Shown: positions 8,646-16,891 of the stretch, piece after piece | Position numbering within the stretch: the first letter of the stretch is position 1 | Layout of the letters: every line of letters begins with the position of its first letter | Origin: Clostridia bacterium | GTDB taxonomy: Bacteria; Bacillota; Clostridia; Oscillospirales; Acutalibacteraceae | Direction: 5' to 3' | Length of the DNA: 64,000 bases | NCBI GenBank assembly: GCA_017415025.1 | Contig: JAFQJH010000001.1 | Coordinates: forward strand, 1-64,000 | Program-made: the position numbers and the translations under genes | The notes under the pieces: model-generated | The model's database searches: none | The model's input: only the letters and a program-made list of their open reading frames with translations | What the model was told of the DNA's origin: nothing

Positions 8646-9497
8646 TTACACAGCGTGCAAATTTTTAAGCGAGAGATCCAGGATCGGGGAGGAGTGCGTG
8701 AGAGCTCCGCTTGATATATAGTTTACACCAATACGGGTAAGCTTTGCAACATTTTCTTTTGTAACGTTTCCGCTGCATTCAGTTTCAGCCTTACCGTCAC
8801 AAAGCTCAACCGCCTTTTTCATATCTTCAATGCTCATATTGTCGAGCATAATGATATCAGCACCGGCTTCAAGTGCCTCCTTGAGCATCTCAAGGTTTTC
8901 AACTTCAATTTCAATTTTGCGTACAAACGGTGCATATTCCTTTGCCATTGCAACCGCCTCTTTCACACCGCCTGCCGCACCGATGTGGTTGTCCTTGAGC
9001 AGAATACCGTCGCTGAGGTTGAAACGGTGATTATATCCGCCGCCGACCTTAACCGCATACTTTTCAAAGATGCGCATACCGGGTGTGGTTTTTCTTGTAT
9101 CAAGGAGCTTTGTGCCTGTACCCTCCAGCATATCTGCGACAGTGCGTGTGTACGTCGCAATGCCGCTCATACGCTGCAGATAATTAAGCGCTGTGCGTTC
9201 GCCTGAAAGAAGAACACGGATATCGCCTCGGACAGTGCCGAGCTTTTGTCCGTTTTTAACCCTGTCACCGTCATTTACTGAAAATTCAATCTTTGTGTCT
9301 GCATCAAGAAGCTCGAAAACTCTTTTGAAAACCTCGAGACCTGCGATAATGCCGTCTTCCTTGCAAATCAGATCAACCTCGCCGAGCTGATAATGAGGCA
9401 TAACCGAATTTGTGGAAACATCTTCGCTTGTTATATCCTCCTTGAGTGCATTTAAAATAAGGTCATCGGCATTTATTTTCATAGTGATATTATTCAT
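8646..9497 (-). CDS. nadC: Nicotinate-nucleotide pyrophosphorylase (quinolinate phosphoribosyltransferase)
   Basis: Converts quinolinate and PRPP to nicotinate mononucleotide, CO2 and PPi. At 283 residues it has typical length. It shows an N-terminal alpha/beta sandwich (LGEVDLICKEDGIIAGLEV), then the TIM-like domain with RKTTPGMR, KYAVKVGGGYNHRFNLSDGILLKDNHI and the acidic strands EIEVEN and IIMLDNM. Its start overlaps the nadB stop by 8 bp, so the two are translationally coupled. AAGGAG lies 10 bp before the ATG. Confidence 0.96.
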   Translation of the reverse strand: MNNITMKINADDLILNALKEDITSEDVSTNSVMPHYQLGEVDLICKEDGIIAGLEVFKRVFELLDADTKIEFSVNDGDRVKNGQKLGTVRGDIRVLLSGERTALNYLQRMSGIATYTRTVADMLEGTGTKLLDTRKTTPGMRIFEKYAVKVGGGYNHRFNLSDGILLKDNHIGAAGGVKEAVAMAKEYAPFVRKIEIEVENLEMLKEALEAGADIIMLDNMSIEDMKKAVELCDGKAETECSGNVTKENVAKLTRIGVNYISSGALTHSSPILDLSLKNLHAV

Positions 9498-10764
9498 TTC
9501 TGCTTTTCTCCTTTTCTATTGCATCTAAAACGGATTGCCTGTATTTTTCTTCGTATCCTTCATACTGACGGTAATCTACGGCAAGCTCACCGTAATTTTC
9601 GTTTTTTGTGTAATTATCCGCTATATGGCCGGCTGCTCTCTTGGCAAAAACAAGACTTTCGAGCAACGAATTACTCGCCAATCTGTTGCGGCCGTGAACA
9701 CCGTTACAAGCGGTTTCTCCTACGGCGTACAACCGTTCCATAGAGGTTTTGCTGTATCTGTCAACGTCAATTCCGCCCATAAAATAGTGCTGTGACGGCA
9801 CAACGGGTATAGGCTCCTTGGTAACGTCGTAGCCTTCTTCAAGACAGTGCTTATATATGTTGGGAAAATGAGCTTTTATTTCGTCCTCAGGTATGGGAGC
9901 CATAGATAGTCGGACGTATTCACTGCCTTCCTTTTTCATTTCTTCAAAAATTGCCTTTGTTACAACGTCACGGGGGAGCAGCTCGTTGACGAATCTTTCT
10001 CCCTTGGAATTGAGAAGTATTGCGCCTTCGCCTCTGACAGACTCGGAAATCAAAAATTCACGTCCGTGCTTGTTGGTATAAAGCGTGGTAGGATGAATCT
10101 GAATGTAATCAATATGCTGTAGTCTGATACCGTATTTTAGTGCGAGAGCAAGAGCGTCGCCCGTCAGGTGGCGGTAATTTGTGGAATGCTTGAACAAGCC
10201 TCCGATACCGCCCGTTGCAAGCACCGTATAATCTGCCGTAATGCTGATGTATTCACCGCTTTTGTCGTGGCCGATAATGCCGTAGCAATGGTTGTTGCGG
10301 CAAACCAGATCCACCATTGTGAAGTTCTCTATAAGTGTTATGTTTGCTCTGCTTCTTGCTGCTTCAAGAAGGTGTGAGGTAATCTCCTTGCCCGTTTCAT
10401 CCTCGTGAAAAAGAATTCTCGGCTTGGAGTGTGCGCCCTCCCGCGTATATGAAAATGCCTCTCCGTCTTTTTCAAAACGAACACCCAGGGAGACAAGGTC
10501 GCCTATTATTTCTTGAGAAGAGCGAATCATAATTTCAACCGAATCGGGATTGTTTTCGTAATGTCCCGCTTTCATAGTGTCATCAAAAAAGGAGTCATAA
10601 TCCTCTTCACTGCGAAGAACGCAGATGCCGCCCTGTGCGAGGAATGAATCACTTTTCGGGGCTTCGTTTTTTGTAACTACCGTTATTTTTTTATCCTTCG
10701 GCAGGTTAAGCGCGCAGTAAAGTCCCGCAACGCCGCAGCCGACTATTATAATATCTGTATTCAT
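9490..10764 (-). CDS. nadB: L-aspartate oxidase
   Basis: FAD-dependent oxidation of aspartate to iminoaspartate, the first step of de novo NAD synthesis. 424 residues. The FAD-binding GxGxxG reads IIVGCGVAGLYCA near the N-terminus, followed by SFLAQGGICV, HSKPRILFHEDETGKEI and the C-terminal GGIDVDRYSKTSMERLYAVGE and NRLASNSLLE signatures of the family. It is shorter than the roughly 530-residue enterobacterial enzyme, lacking most of the C-terminal helical extension, as is common in Clostridia. I chose ATG 10764 (MNTDIIIVG): the frame stays open to 10878, but that would overlap nadA and add a non-homologous leader. It starts one base after the nadA stop. Confidence 0.94.
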   Translation of the reverse strand: MNTDIIIVGCGVAGLYCALNLPKDKKITVVTKNEAPKSDSFLAQGGICVLRSEEDYDSFFDDTMKAGHYENNPDSVEIMIRSSQEIIGDLVSLGVRFEKDGEAFSYTREGAHSKPRILFHEDETGKEITSHLLEAARSRANITLIENFTMVDLVCRNNHCYGIIGHDKSGEYISITADYTVLATGGIGGLFKHSTNYRHLTGDALALALKYGIRLQHIDYIQIHPTTLYTNKHGREFLISESVRGEGAILLNSKGERFVNELLPRDVVTKAIFEEMKKEGSEYVRLSMAPIPEDEIKAHFPNIYKHCLEEGYDVTKEPIPVVPSQHYFMGGIDVDRYSKTSMERLYAVGETACNGVHGRNRLASNSLLESLVFAKRAAGHIADNYTKNENYGELAVDYRQYEGYEEKYRQSVLDAIEKEKSRNE

Positions 10765-10765
10765 C

Positions 10766-11665
10766 TTATTTTGCAAGCTCCAACATTTTTTCAAGCGGTA
10801 CAAGAGCACCTGTACGAACCGTATCCTCAACAATAACCTCTCTGTCTTCTTTTTGCAGAACTGACAGAACGGACTCAAGCGTGTTGAGCTTCATATCTGC
10901 ACAGCACGGATGAGGCTTGGGGTAGTAAAAAAGCTTATCCGGATTATCTGATATCAGCTTATAATTAACGCCGTCCTCGGTGCATATAATGAAGCTTTCC
11001 ACATCGCTGTTTTTGGTATATGCGATTATATCCGCAGTACTGCCTATATAATCTGACAGCTCAAGAACCTCTGCCTCACATTCGGGATGTGACAGAACCT
11101 TTGCATCGGGATGATTATCCATTTCTGTGCGGAGCTGATCCGCGGTGATTTTTGCGTGAATGGGACAGCAGCCGTCGTTGATGATTATATTCTTTTCGGA
11201 AACGTGCTCGGCAACAAATCTGCCGAGGTTTTTGTCGGGAATAAAAAATATGTTCTTATTCGGAAGGTTCTTTACAATATTCACCGCATTTGATGAGGTG
11301 ACGCAAACGTCGCTCTGGCATTTGAGCGCCGCGGTTGAATTGATATAGCATACAACGGCAAGGTCGTCATATTTCTTGCGCATTTCATCAATGATACCGT
11401 CAGTGACCATGTGAGCCATAGGACAGTCGGCAGTGATGTCGGGCATAAGCACCTTTTTTTCGGGATTGAGAATTTTGGCACTCTCTCCCATAAAATAAAC
11501 ACCGCAAAAAACAATGATATCAGCGTTGCTTTTCTTTGCGATTTTTGCAAGATAAAAGGAATCTCCAACGTAGTCGGCTATTTCCTGAACCTCGGCAGGA
11601 GCATAATAATGAGCAAGAATTACAGCGTTTTTTTCTTTTTTCAGTTGTTCAATCTGATTTTTCAT
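10766..11665 (-). CDS. nadA: Quinolinate synthase
   Basis: Condenses iminoaspartate with dihydroxyacetone phosphate to quinolinate using a [4Fe-4S] cluster. About 299 residues with the repeated Rossmann-like segments of NadA: VILAHYYAPAEVQEIADYVGDS, VFCGVYFMGESAKIL, MPDITADCPMAHM, HPECEAEV and EDGVNYKL. Cysteines at FCGV, DGCCPIH and HPCCADMK are the expected cluster ligand regions. Of the two in-frame ATGs, the second (11665) has an AAGGA at 8-bp spacing. First gene of the NAD operon, which lacks a niacin transporter here. Confidence 0.95.
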   Translation of the reverse strand: MKNQIEQLKKEKNAVILAHYYAPAEVQEIADYVGDSFYLAKIAKKSNADIIVFCGVYFMGESAKILNPEKKVLMPDITADCPMAHMVTDGIIDEMRKKYDDLAVVCYINSTAALKCQSDVCVTSSNAVNIVKNLPNKNIFFIPDKNLGRFVAEHVSEKNIIINDGCCPIHAKITADQLRTEMDNHPDAKVLSHPECEAEVLELSDYIGSTADIIAYTKNSDVESFIICTEDGVNYKLISDNPDKLFYYPKPHPCCADMKLNTLESVLSVLQKEDREVIVEDTVRTGALVPLEKMLELAK

Positions 11666-11704
11666 ATACATTTTCCTTATTGTGACAACAAATTGATTGT
11701 ATAA

Positions 11705-11733
11705 ATTTTAACACCCATATTTACATCTGTCAA
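11705..11733 (-). promoter_or_regulatory. nadABC-niaR operon promoter
   Basis: On the minus strand, consensus TTGACA (complement of 11728-11733), a 17-bp spacer and TAAAAT (complement of 11705-11710), about 40 bp upstream of nadA. Confidence 0.85.
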
Positions 11734-11745
11734 CTTATCTGTAAA
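11720..11745. promoter_or_regulatory. Candidate NiaR operator
   Basis: An inverted repeat with TTTACA at 11720-11725 and TGTAAA at 11740-11745 spans the -35 box of the nadA promoter. Binding there would block RNA polymerase. Assignment to NiaR rests on position and the operon-encoded regulator, not on a verified motif match. Confidence 0.5.
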
Positions 11746-11809
11746 CCTTTGCTTGTAGATTATTAATAACACGAAACCGATTTTTTTGTGAAACTTATAT
11801 AATTGAAAT

Positions 11810-11848
11810 AAAAAAGGAAGCAGCCGACTTTAAAAGTCAGGCTGCTTC
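11810..11848 (-). terminator. manA terminator
   Basis: GAAGCAGCC.GACTT/AAGTC.GGCTGCTTC hairpin followed on the minus strand by CTTTTTTA, 15 bp after the manA stop. Confidence 0.85.
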
Positions 11849-11862
11849 ACTATCGTCATCCT

Positions 11863-12822
11863 TTAAAGTGTGCTTTCGAGAATCTCCAACTTACCCTCAA
11901 CGGTGAACTCGCCGCTTGAGGCGGGAATGAAAATACTTTCACCCTTTACGAAGGTCAGCTCTGTGCCGTTACAGCTTACCTTACCTTCACCCTCAAGGCA
12001 GAGGAGCGAAACAAAGCTCTCATCATCTGCTGTTGCAACGTACTTGCCGTCAACGTCGAGCTTATACATTGCAAAAAGGTCACATTTTGTAAGCTCTGCA
12101 CGTGTTGCATTTTCAAAGGCTTCGGTCTTTCTGTCCGTTGCATCCGAAAGGGCAGGGGGGCAAAGCTTTGTAACGTCTGCCGCCTTATCAACGTGGAGCT
12201 CACGGGGCTTGCCGTCATTACCGAGTCTGCCGTAGTCGTAAATTCTGTATGTGGTGTTGGAGTTCTGCTGAACCTCGGCAAGAAGAATACCCTTGCAGAT
12301 TGCGTGCATCGTGCCCGATTCGATAAAGAAAAGATCACCCTTCTTAACCTTAATCTTGTTGCAGATGTCCATCATCGCATCGCTTTTTGCGGCTTCCTTG
12401 AACTCCTCAACACTTACTTCGCGGTTAAAGCCGAGAATAAGCTCTGCATCGGGGTCACAGTCGAGGATGTACCAGGCCTCTGTCTTGCCGTATTCGCCCT
12501 CAACTCGCATTGCGTATTCATCGTCGGGATGCACCTGAATCGAAAGATTCTGCTTTGCATCAATGAACTTGATAAGAAGCGGGAAAAATTCATAGTTTTC
12601 GCCCTTTTTACCGCAGATTGACTTATCCTCAAGATAAATCTCCTGCAAGGTCTTTCCCTCATATTTGCCGTTGAGAACGGTTGACGGTCCTGCGGGATGG
12701 CAGGAGAGCACCCAAGCCTCTGCGGCAGGGTTTTTATCGGTTTTAATGCCGTATTCTTCAATCAGTCTTGTACCGCCCCAGATGTTGTCCGCAACCGAGG
12801 GGTTAAGCTTTACCATTTCCAT
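11863..12822 (-). CDS. manA: Mannose-6-phosphate isomerase, class I
   Basis: Zinc enzyme interconverting mannose 6-phosphate and fructose 6-phosphate. 319 residues, the short Firmicutes form. The cupin metal site is visible as QVHPDDEYA with GKTEAWYIL (Gln, His and Glu ligands), and the third His in ESGTMHAI. NIWGG near the start and YRIYDYGR are also characteristic. The second cupin lobe ends in KGESIFIPAS. ATG 12822 has GAAGG 8 bp upstream. Monocistronic, divergent from the LexA-box gene. Confidence 0.95.
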   Translation of the reverse strand: MEMVKLNPSVADNIWGGTRLIEEYGIKTDKNPAAEAWVLSCHPAGPSTVLNGKYEGKTLQEIYLEDKSICGKKGENYEFFPLLIKFIDAKQNLSIQVHPDDEYAMRVEGEYGKTEAWYILDCDPDAELILGFNREVSVEEFKEAAKSDAMMDICNKIKVKKGDLFFIESGTMHAICKGILLAEVQQNSNTTYRIYDYGRLGNDGKPRELHVDKAADVTKLCPPALSDATDRKTEAFENATRAELTKCDLFAMYKLDVDGKYVATADDESFVSLLCLEGEGKVSCNGTELTFVKGESIFIPASSGEFTVEGKLEILESTL

Positions 12823-12897
12823 AAATATACCTTCTTTACTAAAAAACTACCCTAATATAATACATTAAAAAGACTGAATTGTAAAGCAAAAAAAGAG

Positions 12898-12927
12898 TTG
12901 ACAAAACGAACAAATGTTCGCTATAAT
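12898..12927 (+). promoter_or_regulatory. Promoter overlapped by a LexA box
   Basis: TTGACA at 12898-12903 and TATAAT at 12922-12927 with an 18-bp spacer. The perfect 14-bp palindrome CGAACAAATGTTCG fills 12907-12920, exactly between the two boxes. It matches the Firmicutes SOS box pattern CGAAC-N4-GTTCG, so LexA would repress this promoter and DNA damage would release it. Confidence 0.85.
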
Positions 12928-12965
12928 ATTAGTGTGATGCTACGGAGGTGGTAAGGAGAATAAAA

Positions 12966-14330
12966 ATGATAACCTACGATTTAATGCTGGAAAAGCAGTA
13001 TTTGCTCGGTGCGGACAGGTTTAAGGTTGCGGCAAACGCTAACGAGACCTTATGTCTGCACTTTCATTTTGACCGCCATTGGCGGTGCTTCGATTCAAAG
13101 GCGGCGGTTTTCAGAAATGCGGAAAACCGTTATTTTATTATCGAAATCATCAATGACCGTGCAAAAATTCCTTGGGAAATGCTGACACGTGTCGGCGAAT
13201 TTGATGTATCCGTCCTCGGCTACGAGAAAAACAAGATTATAACCTCCGACAAGGTGGTTGTTACTGTCAGCGAGAGCCTTCTTCCCGAGGATTACCGCAC
13301 ACTCGGTCCGTCCGAGGAGCTTTTTGGAAGATTCCGTCAGGAATGTACCGCGCAGGCTTATGAAAATTTCAGGGAAGAAATTGAAGAGCTCAAACAAATC
13401 AATATAGCTGACCGTCTTGAATACGGCGAAAAGCTGGCTGAAGCCGAACGCGAAAAGGAAGAAGCACTCAATGCGAAGGATGACGAAATAAAGCTTATCG
13501 AAAACGCCCATTCTGCCGTTGTGAAGGAATACAAAAACACCGTTGCCGAGCTCGAAAGCCTAATCGAAGAATACCGTGAAAAGGCGGAAAATTGGGATCT
13601 CGTTGACCGCGCAATTCAGGGTAAAACCCTTGGCAACAGTGCGCTGTGGCACGGCGGAAAAGAGGAGTATTCTCTTCCGATGCTCAACACCTCGTCAATC
13701 AAAAGCTTTGCCGCTCGCCATTTTGACAGCAATATCAGAGAAATCGGACTTGACCTTACGTCTGTTACCTCATTCAACGAGATTTTTTTGAACAAGTCTT
13801 CAATCCGCCGTCTTGTCCTCAAAAATACGCAGAATATACAGACCTACGACAATCTTGTATGCGGCTGCACATCTATCCGTTATCTTGACCTCGGTGACCT
13901 GTCGGGCTGCTCTTGTCTTACCTCGCTTGCGACCGATGCCGTGATGCTCGAAACGGTAAAATTCAGGAATATGTGCTGTGTTGCATTGATGGAGGATGCC
14001 TTTTATAACTGCAGTGCACTAAAGGAGATTGACGGCGTTTTTGATATGCGCACGATTAATGATGCAACCTACGCCTTCGATTATACCCCGAGCCTTGAAA
14101 CCGTGCGTTTTGTGGAGGGCACGATTGCACAGCCGATTGCCTTTGCGCAGAGTGTATCGCTCACAAAGGAAAGTCTTATGAGTATTGCAAACGGACTTTC
14201 CGCCGGGCATCCTCAGACGGTAACTCTGTCAAGATATGCTGTTGAAAATGCCTTCCCGTCAGAGGACGAAAGGACTGCGTTTCTTGCTCTGATTGAAAAC
14301 GAAAAGGGCTGGGAGCTGGAATTGCAATAA
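12966..14330 (+). CDS. SOS-controlled coiled-coil and leucine-rich-repeat protein, phage-baseplate-like N-terminus
   Basis: 454 residues. No signal peptide. Residues 1-115 form a beta-rich domain (LHFHFDRHWRCFDSKAAVFRN, EFDVSVLGYE) resembling N-terminal domains of phage baseplate/tail accessory proteins such as BppU; this likeness is by eye. About 125-215 is a charged coiled coil (EEIEELKQ..., EREKEEALNAKDDEI). About 230-420 has BspA-like leucine-rich repeats (SIRRLVLKNT, SIRYLDLGDLSG, ALKEIDGV). I chose ATG 12966 because AAGGAGAATAAAA precedes it; an upstream GTG at 12948 is less well placed. No other phage genes adjoin it, so it may be a domesticated or cargo-type protein. Function unknown. 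Confidence 0.75.
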   Translation: MITYDLMLEKQYLLGADRFKVAANANETLCLHFHFDRHWRCFDSKAAVFRNAENRYFIIEIINDRAKIPWEMLTRVGEFDVSVLGYEKNKIITSDKVVVTVSESLLPEDYRTLGPSEELFGRFRQECTAQAYENFREEIEELKQINIADRLEYGEKLAEAEREKEEALNAKDDEIKLIENAHSAVVKEYKNTVAELESLIEEYREKAENWDLVDRAIQGKTLGNSALWHGGKEEYSLPMLNTSSIKSFAARHFDSNIREIGLDLTSVTSFNEIFLNKSSIRRLVLKNTQNIQTYDNLVCGCTSIRYLDLGDLSGCSCLTSLATDAVMLETVKFRNMCCVALMEDAFYNCSALKEIDGVFDMRTINDATYAFDYTPSLETVRFVEGTIAQPIAFAQSVSLTKESLMSIANGLSAGHPQTVTLSRYAVENAFPSEDERTAFLALIENEKGWELELQ

Positions 14331-14396
14331 ATAATCATATTTGTCCCGTTACTCTCATATAAATGCCATAGAAGATTTGAAAAGAGAGGTTTTGCT

Positions 14397-15926
14397 ATGA
14401 GCATTGAACTTACAACCAGAAGTATAGGACGTGAAGTGACTTATTTTAATAACTTTGTCGAGCAGAGTGTGGATTGCGACATCACTCTGCCCGATTACTG
14501 CCCCGATATTATGCGTATTCTCAAATGCACGCTTTATAATTCCGTTGTCAATTCAAAAATAATCGGCGACAGGGCGACAGCCGACGGTAACGTGAAAATC
14601 CGCATTGTTTATGCTGACGACAAAAACAGGATTTTCTGCTACGACCACGATTTTCCGTTTTCAAGATATGCCGAACTCAATAAAACCTACGACAATGCCA
14701 CGGTGGTCTGCAGGGCAAAGACGGAATATGCCAACTGCAGAGCGGTCAGCAAGCGAAGAATTGATGTTCACGCTGTTGTCAGCCTTCATTTCAGAGTGGC
14801 GGCAACGGATACACAAGGCATTATCAGCGATGCCTGCGGTGACGGAATTCAGCTCAGGAAAAAGGGCATTGAGATTGATGACGTTACCGCTGTGGTAACG
14901 AAGTGCTTTGAGCTTTCACAGGTTGAAAACGTCGGCGAAAACAATGCGGGCATCGGCAAGGTGATTGATGTCAGCGCATCTCCCGTTTTGACGGAAACAC
15001 GAATTATCAAGGGTAAAATCCTTCTTAAGGGCGAGCTTTGTATGCGTGTAATCTACAACGCTGACGACAAGGAAAACGAGACCTGCTGTCTTAATTGCAA
15101 TCTTCCGTTTAACGAAATCGCGGAGGCTAATGTTACGGACGGCTGCAGAGTGGATGTTTCACTCATCGTCAATAATGCGAATGCCGAGCCGAAAACGGAC
15201 AACGACGGCGATTACCGCTATATGAATCTCGGCGGTGAGGTTTGCGCAAAAATCACGGCATATTCACCGCAGAGCATCAAGGTTGTTTCTGATGCATACT
15301 CAACGGACGTTGAGATTGAAACAGCTTATCAGCAAATGGAGTTTTCAAAGTTTATCCATTACTGCAACGATACCGTGATGTGCAAGCAGACTCTTGATGT
15401 TTCTGCCGTCGGCGGACAGAAGCTTTATTCCTGCGTTGCCGGAAAGCCCGATTGTATCTGCACCTTTGAGGATGATAAAATGTATCTTAAGGGTAAGCTT
15501 CCTGTCAGTCTCATTATGCTTGATGCGGACGGTGCACCCGTTTTCTGTGAAAGGGAGGCAGATTTTGAATATAACCGCACTATTGACGGCACGGGCAGAC
15601 TTTCCTGCACTCCGCAGCTTGAAATCGGCGGCTGCTCCTGCAACCTTTCGTCGGACGGTAAAGCGGATTTCAGAGCGGAAATCTGTCTTAATATGAACGT
15701 TTTCAGCACCGTCAGCGAAAAAGTGCTCGTTTCCTTGTCTGTGCCCGAGGGCAGTGCAAAAAAGAACAAAAAGGCATCACTCATCCTCTGCTTTACCTCG
15801 GGTAATGAAAGCCTGTGGGATATCGCAAGACGCTACGACACAACGGTCGAGGATATTATGCATGAGAATGAATTGAGCACGGATTATGTGGAAAATAAAA
15901 CAATGTTGATGATTCCTGTCAAATAA
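14397..15926 (+). CDS. sipL: SipL-like spore coat/SpoIVA-interacting protein (SPOCS domains plus LysM)
   Basis: 509 residues. The N-terminal two thirds carry DUF3794/SPOCS repeats (VEQSVDCDITLPDYCPDIMRILKC and related segments near residues 150-230 and 300-400). The last 50 residues are a LysM domain (SLWDIARRYDTTVEDIMHENEL...NKTMLMIPVK). This order and length match SipL of Clostridioides difficile, which binds SpoIVA and is needed to encase the forespore in coat; that role is known for the family and inferred here. It implies a spore-forming lineage. AGAGAGG lies 7 bp before the ATG. Confidence 0.85.
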   Translation: MSIELTTRSIGREVTYFNNFVEQSVDCDITLPDYCPDIMRILKCTLYNSVVNSKIIGDRATADGNVKIRIVYADDKNRIFCYDHDFPFSRYAELNKTYDNATVVCRAKTEYANCRAVSKRRIDVHAVVSLHFRVAATDTQGIISDACGDGIQLRKKGIEIDDVTAVVTKCFELSQVENVGENNAGIGKVIDVSASPVLTETRIIKGKILLKGELCMRVIYNADDKENETCCLNCNLPFNEIAEANVTDGCRVDVSLIVNNANAEPKTDNDGDYRYMNLGGEVCAKITAYSPQSIKVVSDAYSTDVEIETAYQQMEFSKFIHYCNDTVMCKQTLDVSAVGGQKLYSCVAGKPDCICTFEDDKMYLKGKLPVSLIMLDADGAPVFCEREADFEYNRTIDGTGRLSCTPQLEIGGCSCNLSSDGKADFRAEICLNMNVFSTVSEKVLVSLSVPEGSAKKNKKASLILCFTSGNESLWDIARRYDTTVEDIMHENELSTDYVENKTMLMIPVK

Positions 15927-15929
15927 GTG

Positions 15930-15958
15930 TTGCAAAATATTTCTTTTAATGGTAGAAT
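15930..15958 (+). promoter_or_regulatory. Promoter of the GtrA-like gene
   Basis: TTGCAA at 15930-15935 and TAGAAT at 15953-15958 with a 17-bp spacer, starting four bases after the sipL stop. Confidence 0.65.
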
Positions 15959-16004
15959 AAGCACAGCGGTTATTCCGTAATCACATTTTGAGGAGAATAA
16001 AAAT

Positions 16005-16553
16005 ATGGGATTAAAAAACATTGACAAAGCAGCCGAAAATAAAGGCTCACTTATCGTAACTATCTGGCAGTTCGTAAAGTTTATTGTTGTAAGCTTGCTT
16101 GCTATGATCGTTCAGATCGCATTAACAAACCTTATCCCTCTCATTCCTGCAGTTCAGGAATTGTATGCAACTGAATTTAATTTTTTAGTATTGGAATATC
16201 CTGTTGCTACAAACGAACTTGGTGCAGTTATACAGGGTGGTCTTGGATATTGTATAACAGTAAATGTTGCAAACATCGTTGCACAGATCGTTGCTTTCTT
16301 TGTTAATAAAGAAAAGACCTTTAATTCAGGCGCAAACGTAGCAGTTACTCTTCCGATTTATATTGCATTTACAATTGCTCTTATCCTTTTCACAGCATGG
16401 CTTAATCCGACTCTTTACGGTGTGTTCTGTGGCTTTGGTTGGTCAGAGGCTCTTGCAAGTAATGCAGCTATGATGGTATGTTCGGCACTTCAGTTCTTCC
16501 TCTACTTCCCGGTAGATAAGATTCTCTTCCACAAGAAGAAGGAAGAAAAATAA
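16005..16553 (+). CDS. GtrA-family membrane protein
   Basis: 182 residues with four predicted transmembrane helices (about 22-45, 85-105, 112-135, 150-172) in the GtrA/DPMS arrangement: FVKFIVVSLLAMIVQIALTN, IVAQIVAFFVNKEKTF between helices 2 and 3, and ALQFFLYFPVDKILFHKKK at the C-terminus. Family members help move polyprenyl-linked sugars or act with glycosyltransferases in cell-surface polysaccharide synthesis, but no glycosyltransferase adjoins it here. AGGAGAATAAAA precedes the ATG. Its codon use is more A/T-ending than that of its neighbours. Confidence 0.8.
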   Translation: MGLKNIDKAAENKGSLIVTIWQFVKFIVVSLLAMIVQIALTNLIPLIPAVQELYATEFNFLVLEYPVATNELGAVIQGGLGYCITVNVANIVAQIVAFFVNKEKTFNSGANVAVTLPIYIAFTIALILFTAWLNPTLYGVFCGFGWSEALASNAAMMVCSALQFFLYFPVDKILFHKKKEEK

Positions 16554-16560
16554 TACTTGA

Positions 16561-16840
16561 TATAGGGTGACGGTATTAATCCGAACCTGCCCGAAAGCGA
16601 GCCTTTTCAGCGCTTTTTGGCGTTTCGGCTTTGAAAGGCGTCAGCCTGTCGGCATCCTCAACATCCAAAAATCATCTGAAAAATCTCAGCTTTCGGGTCG
16701 AAGATTTTTTATCGAGAGGATTTTTGGCAATTCAAGGCAAAAACACAGCCAATCCTTGCGGATTGGCGAGTATTTTAACAAAGAAGTGGCGGAAATCATC
16801 CGATAAAAAACACGGTTCGGATTATTACCGCCACCCTATA
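16561..16840. mobile_element. 280-bp MITE with 27-bp terminal inverted repeats
   Basis: The left end (16561-16587, TATAGGGTGACGG...CCGAACC) is the reverse complement of the right end (16814-16840) at 25 of 27 positions. No transposase is encoded. A second, inner inverted pair CCCGAAAGC (16590-16598)/GCTTTCGGG (16689-16697) and a small palindrome CCAATCCTTGCGGATTGG lie inside. Termini beginning TA-TAGGG suggest insertion at TA. It sits between the GtrA-like gene and its terminator. Confidence 0.75.
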
Positions 16841-16843
16841 AAA

Positions 16844-16878
16844 CAGGCAGAAGCTTTGATGCTCCTGCCTGTTTTTTT
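16844..16878. terminator. Bidirectional terminator between the GtrA-like gene and cysK
   Basis: CAGGCAG...CTGCCTG stem with an inner AGC/GCT pairing, T7 on the plus side and T4 on the minus side. Confidence 0.85.
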
Positions 16879-16891
16879 ATAGAAAAATAAT

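Noticed and set aside
12966..14330. Prophage region
   Set aside because: Only one protein looks phage-like and its neighbours (manA, sipL, a GtrA-like gene) are chromosomal. The GH25 gene is 28 kb away.
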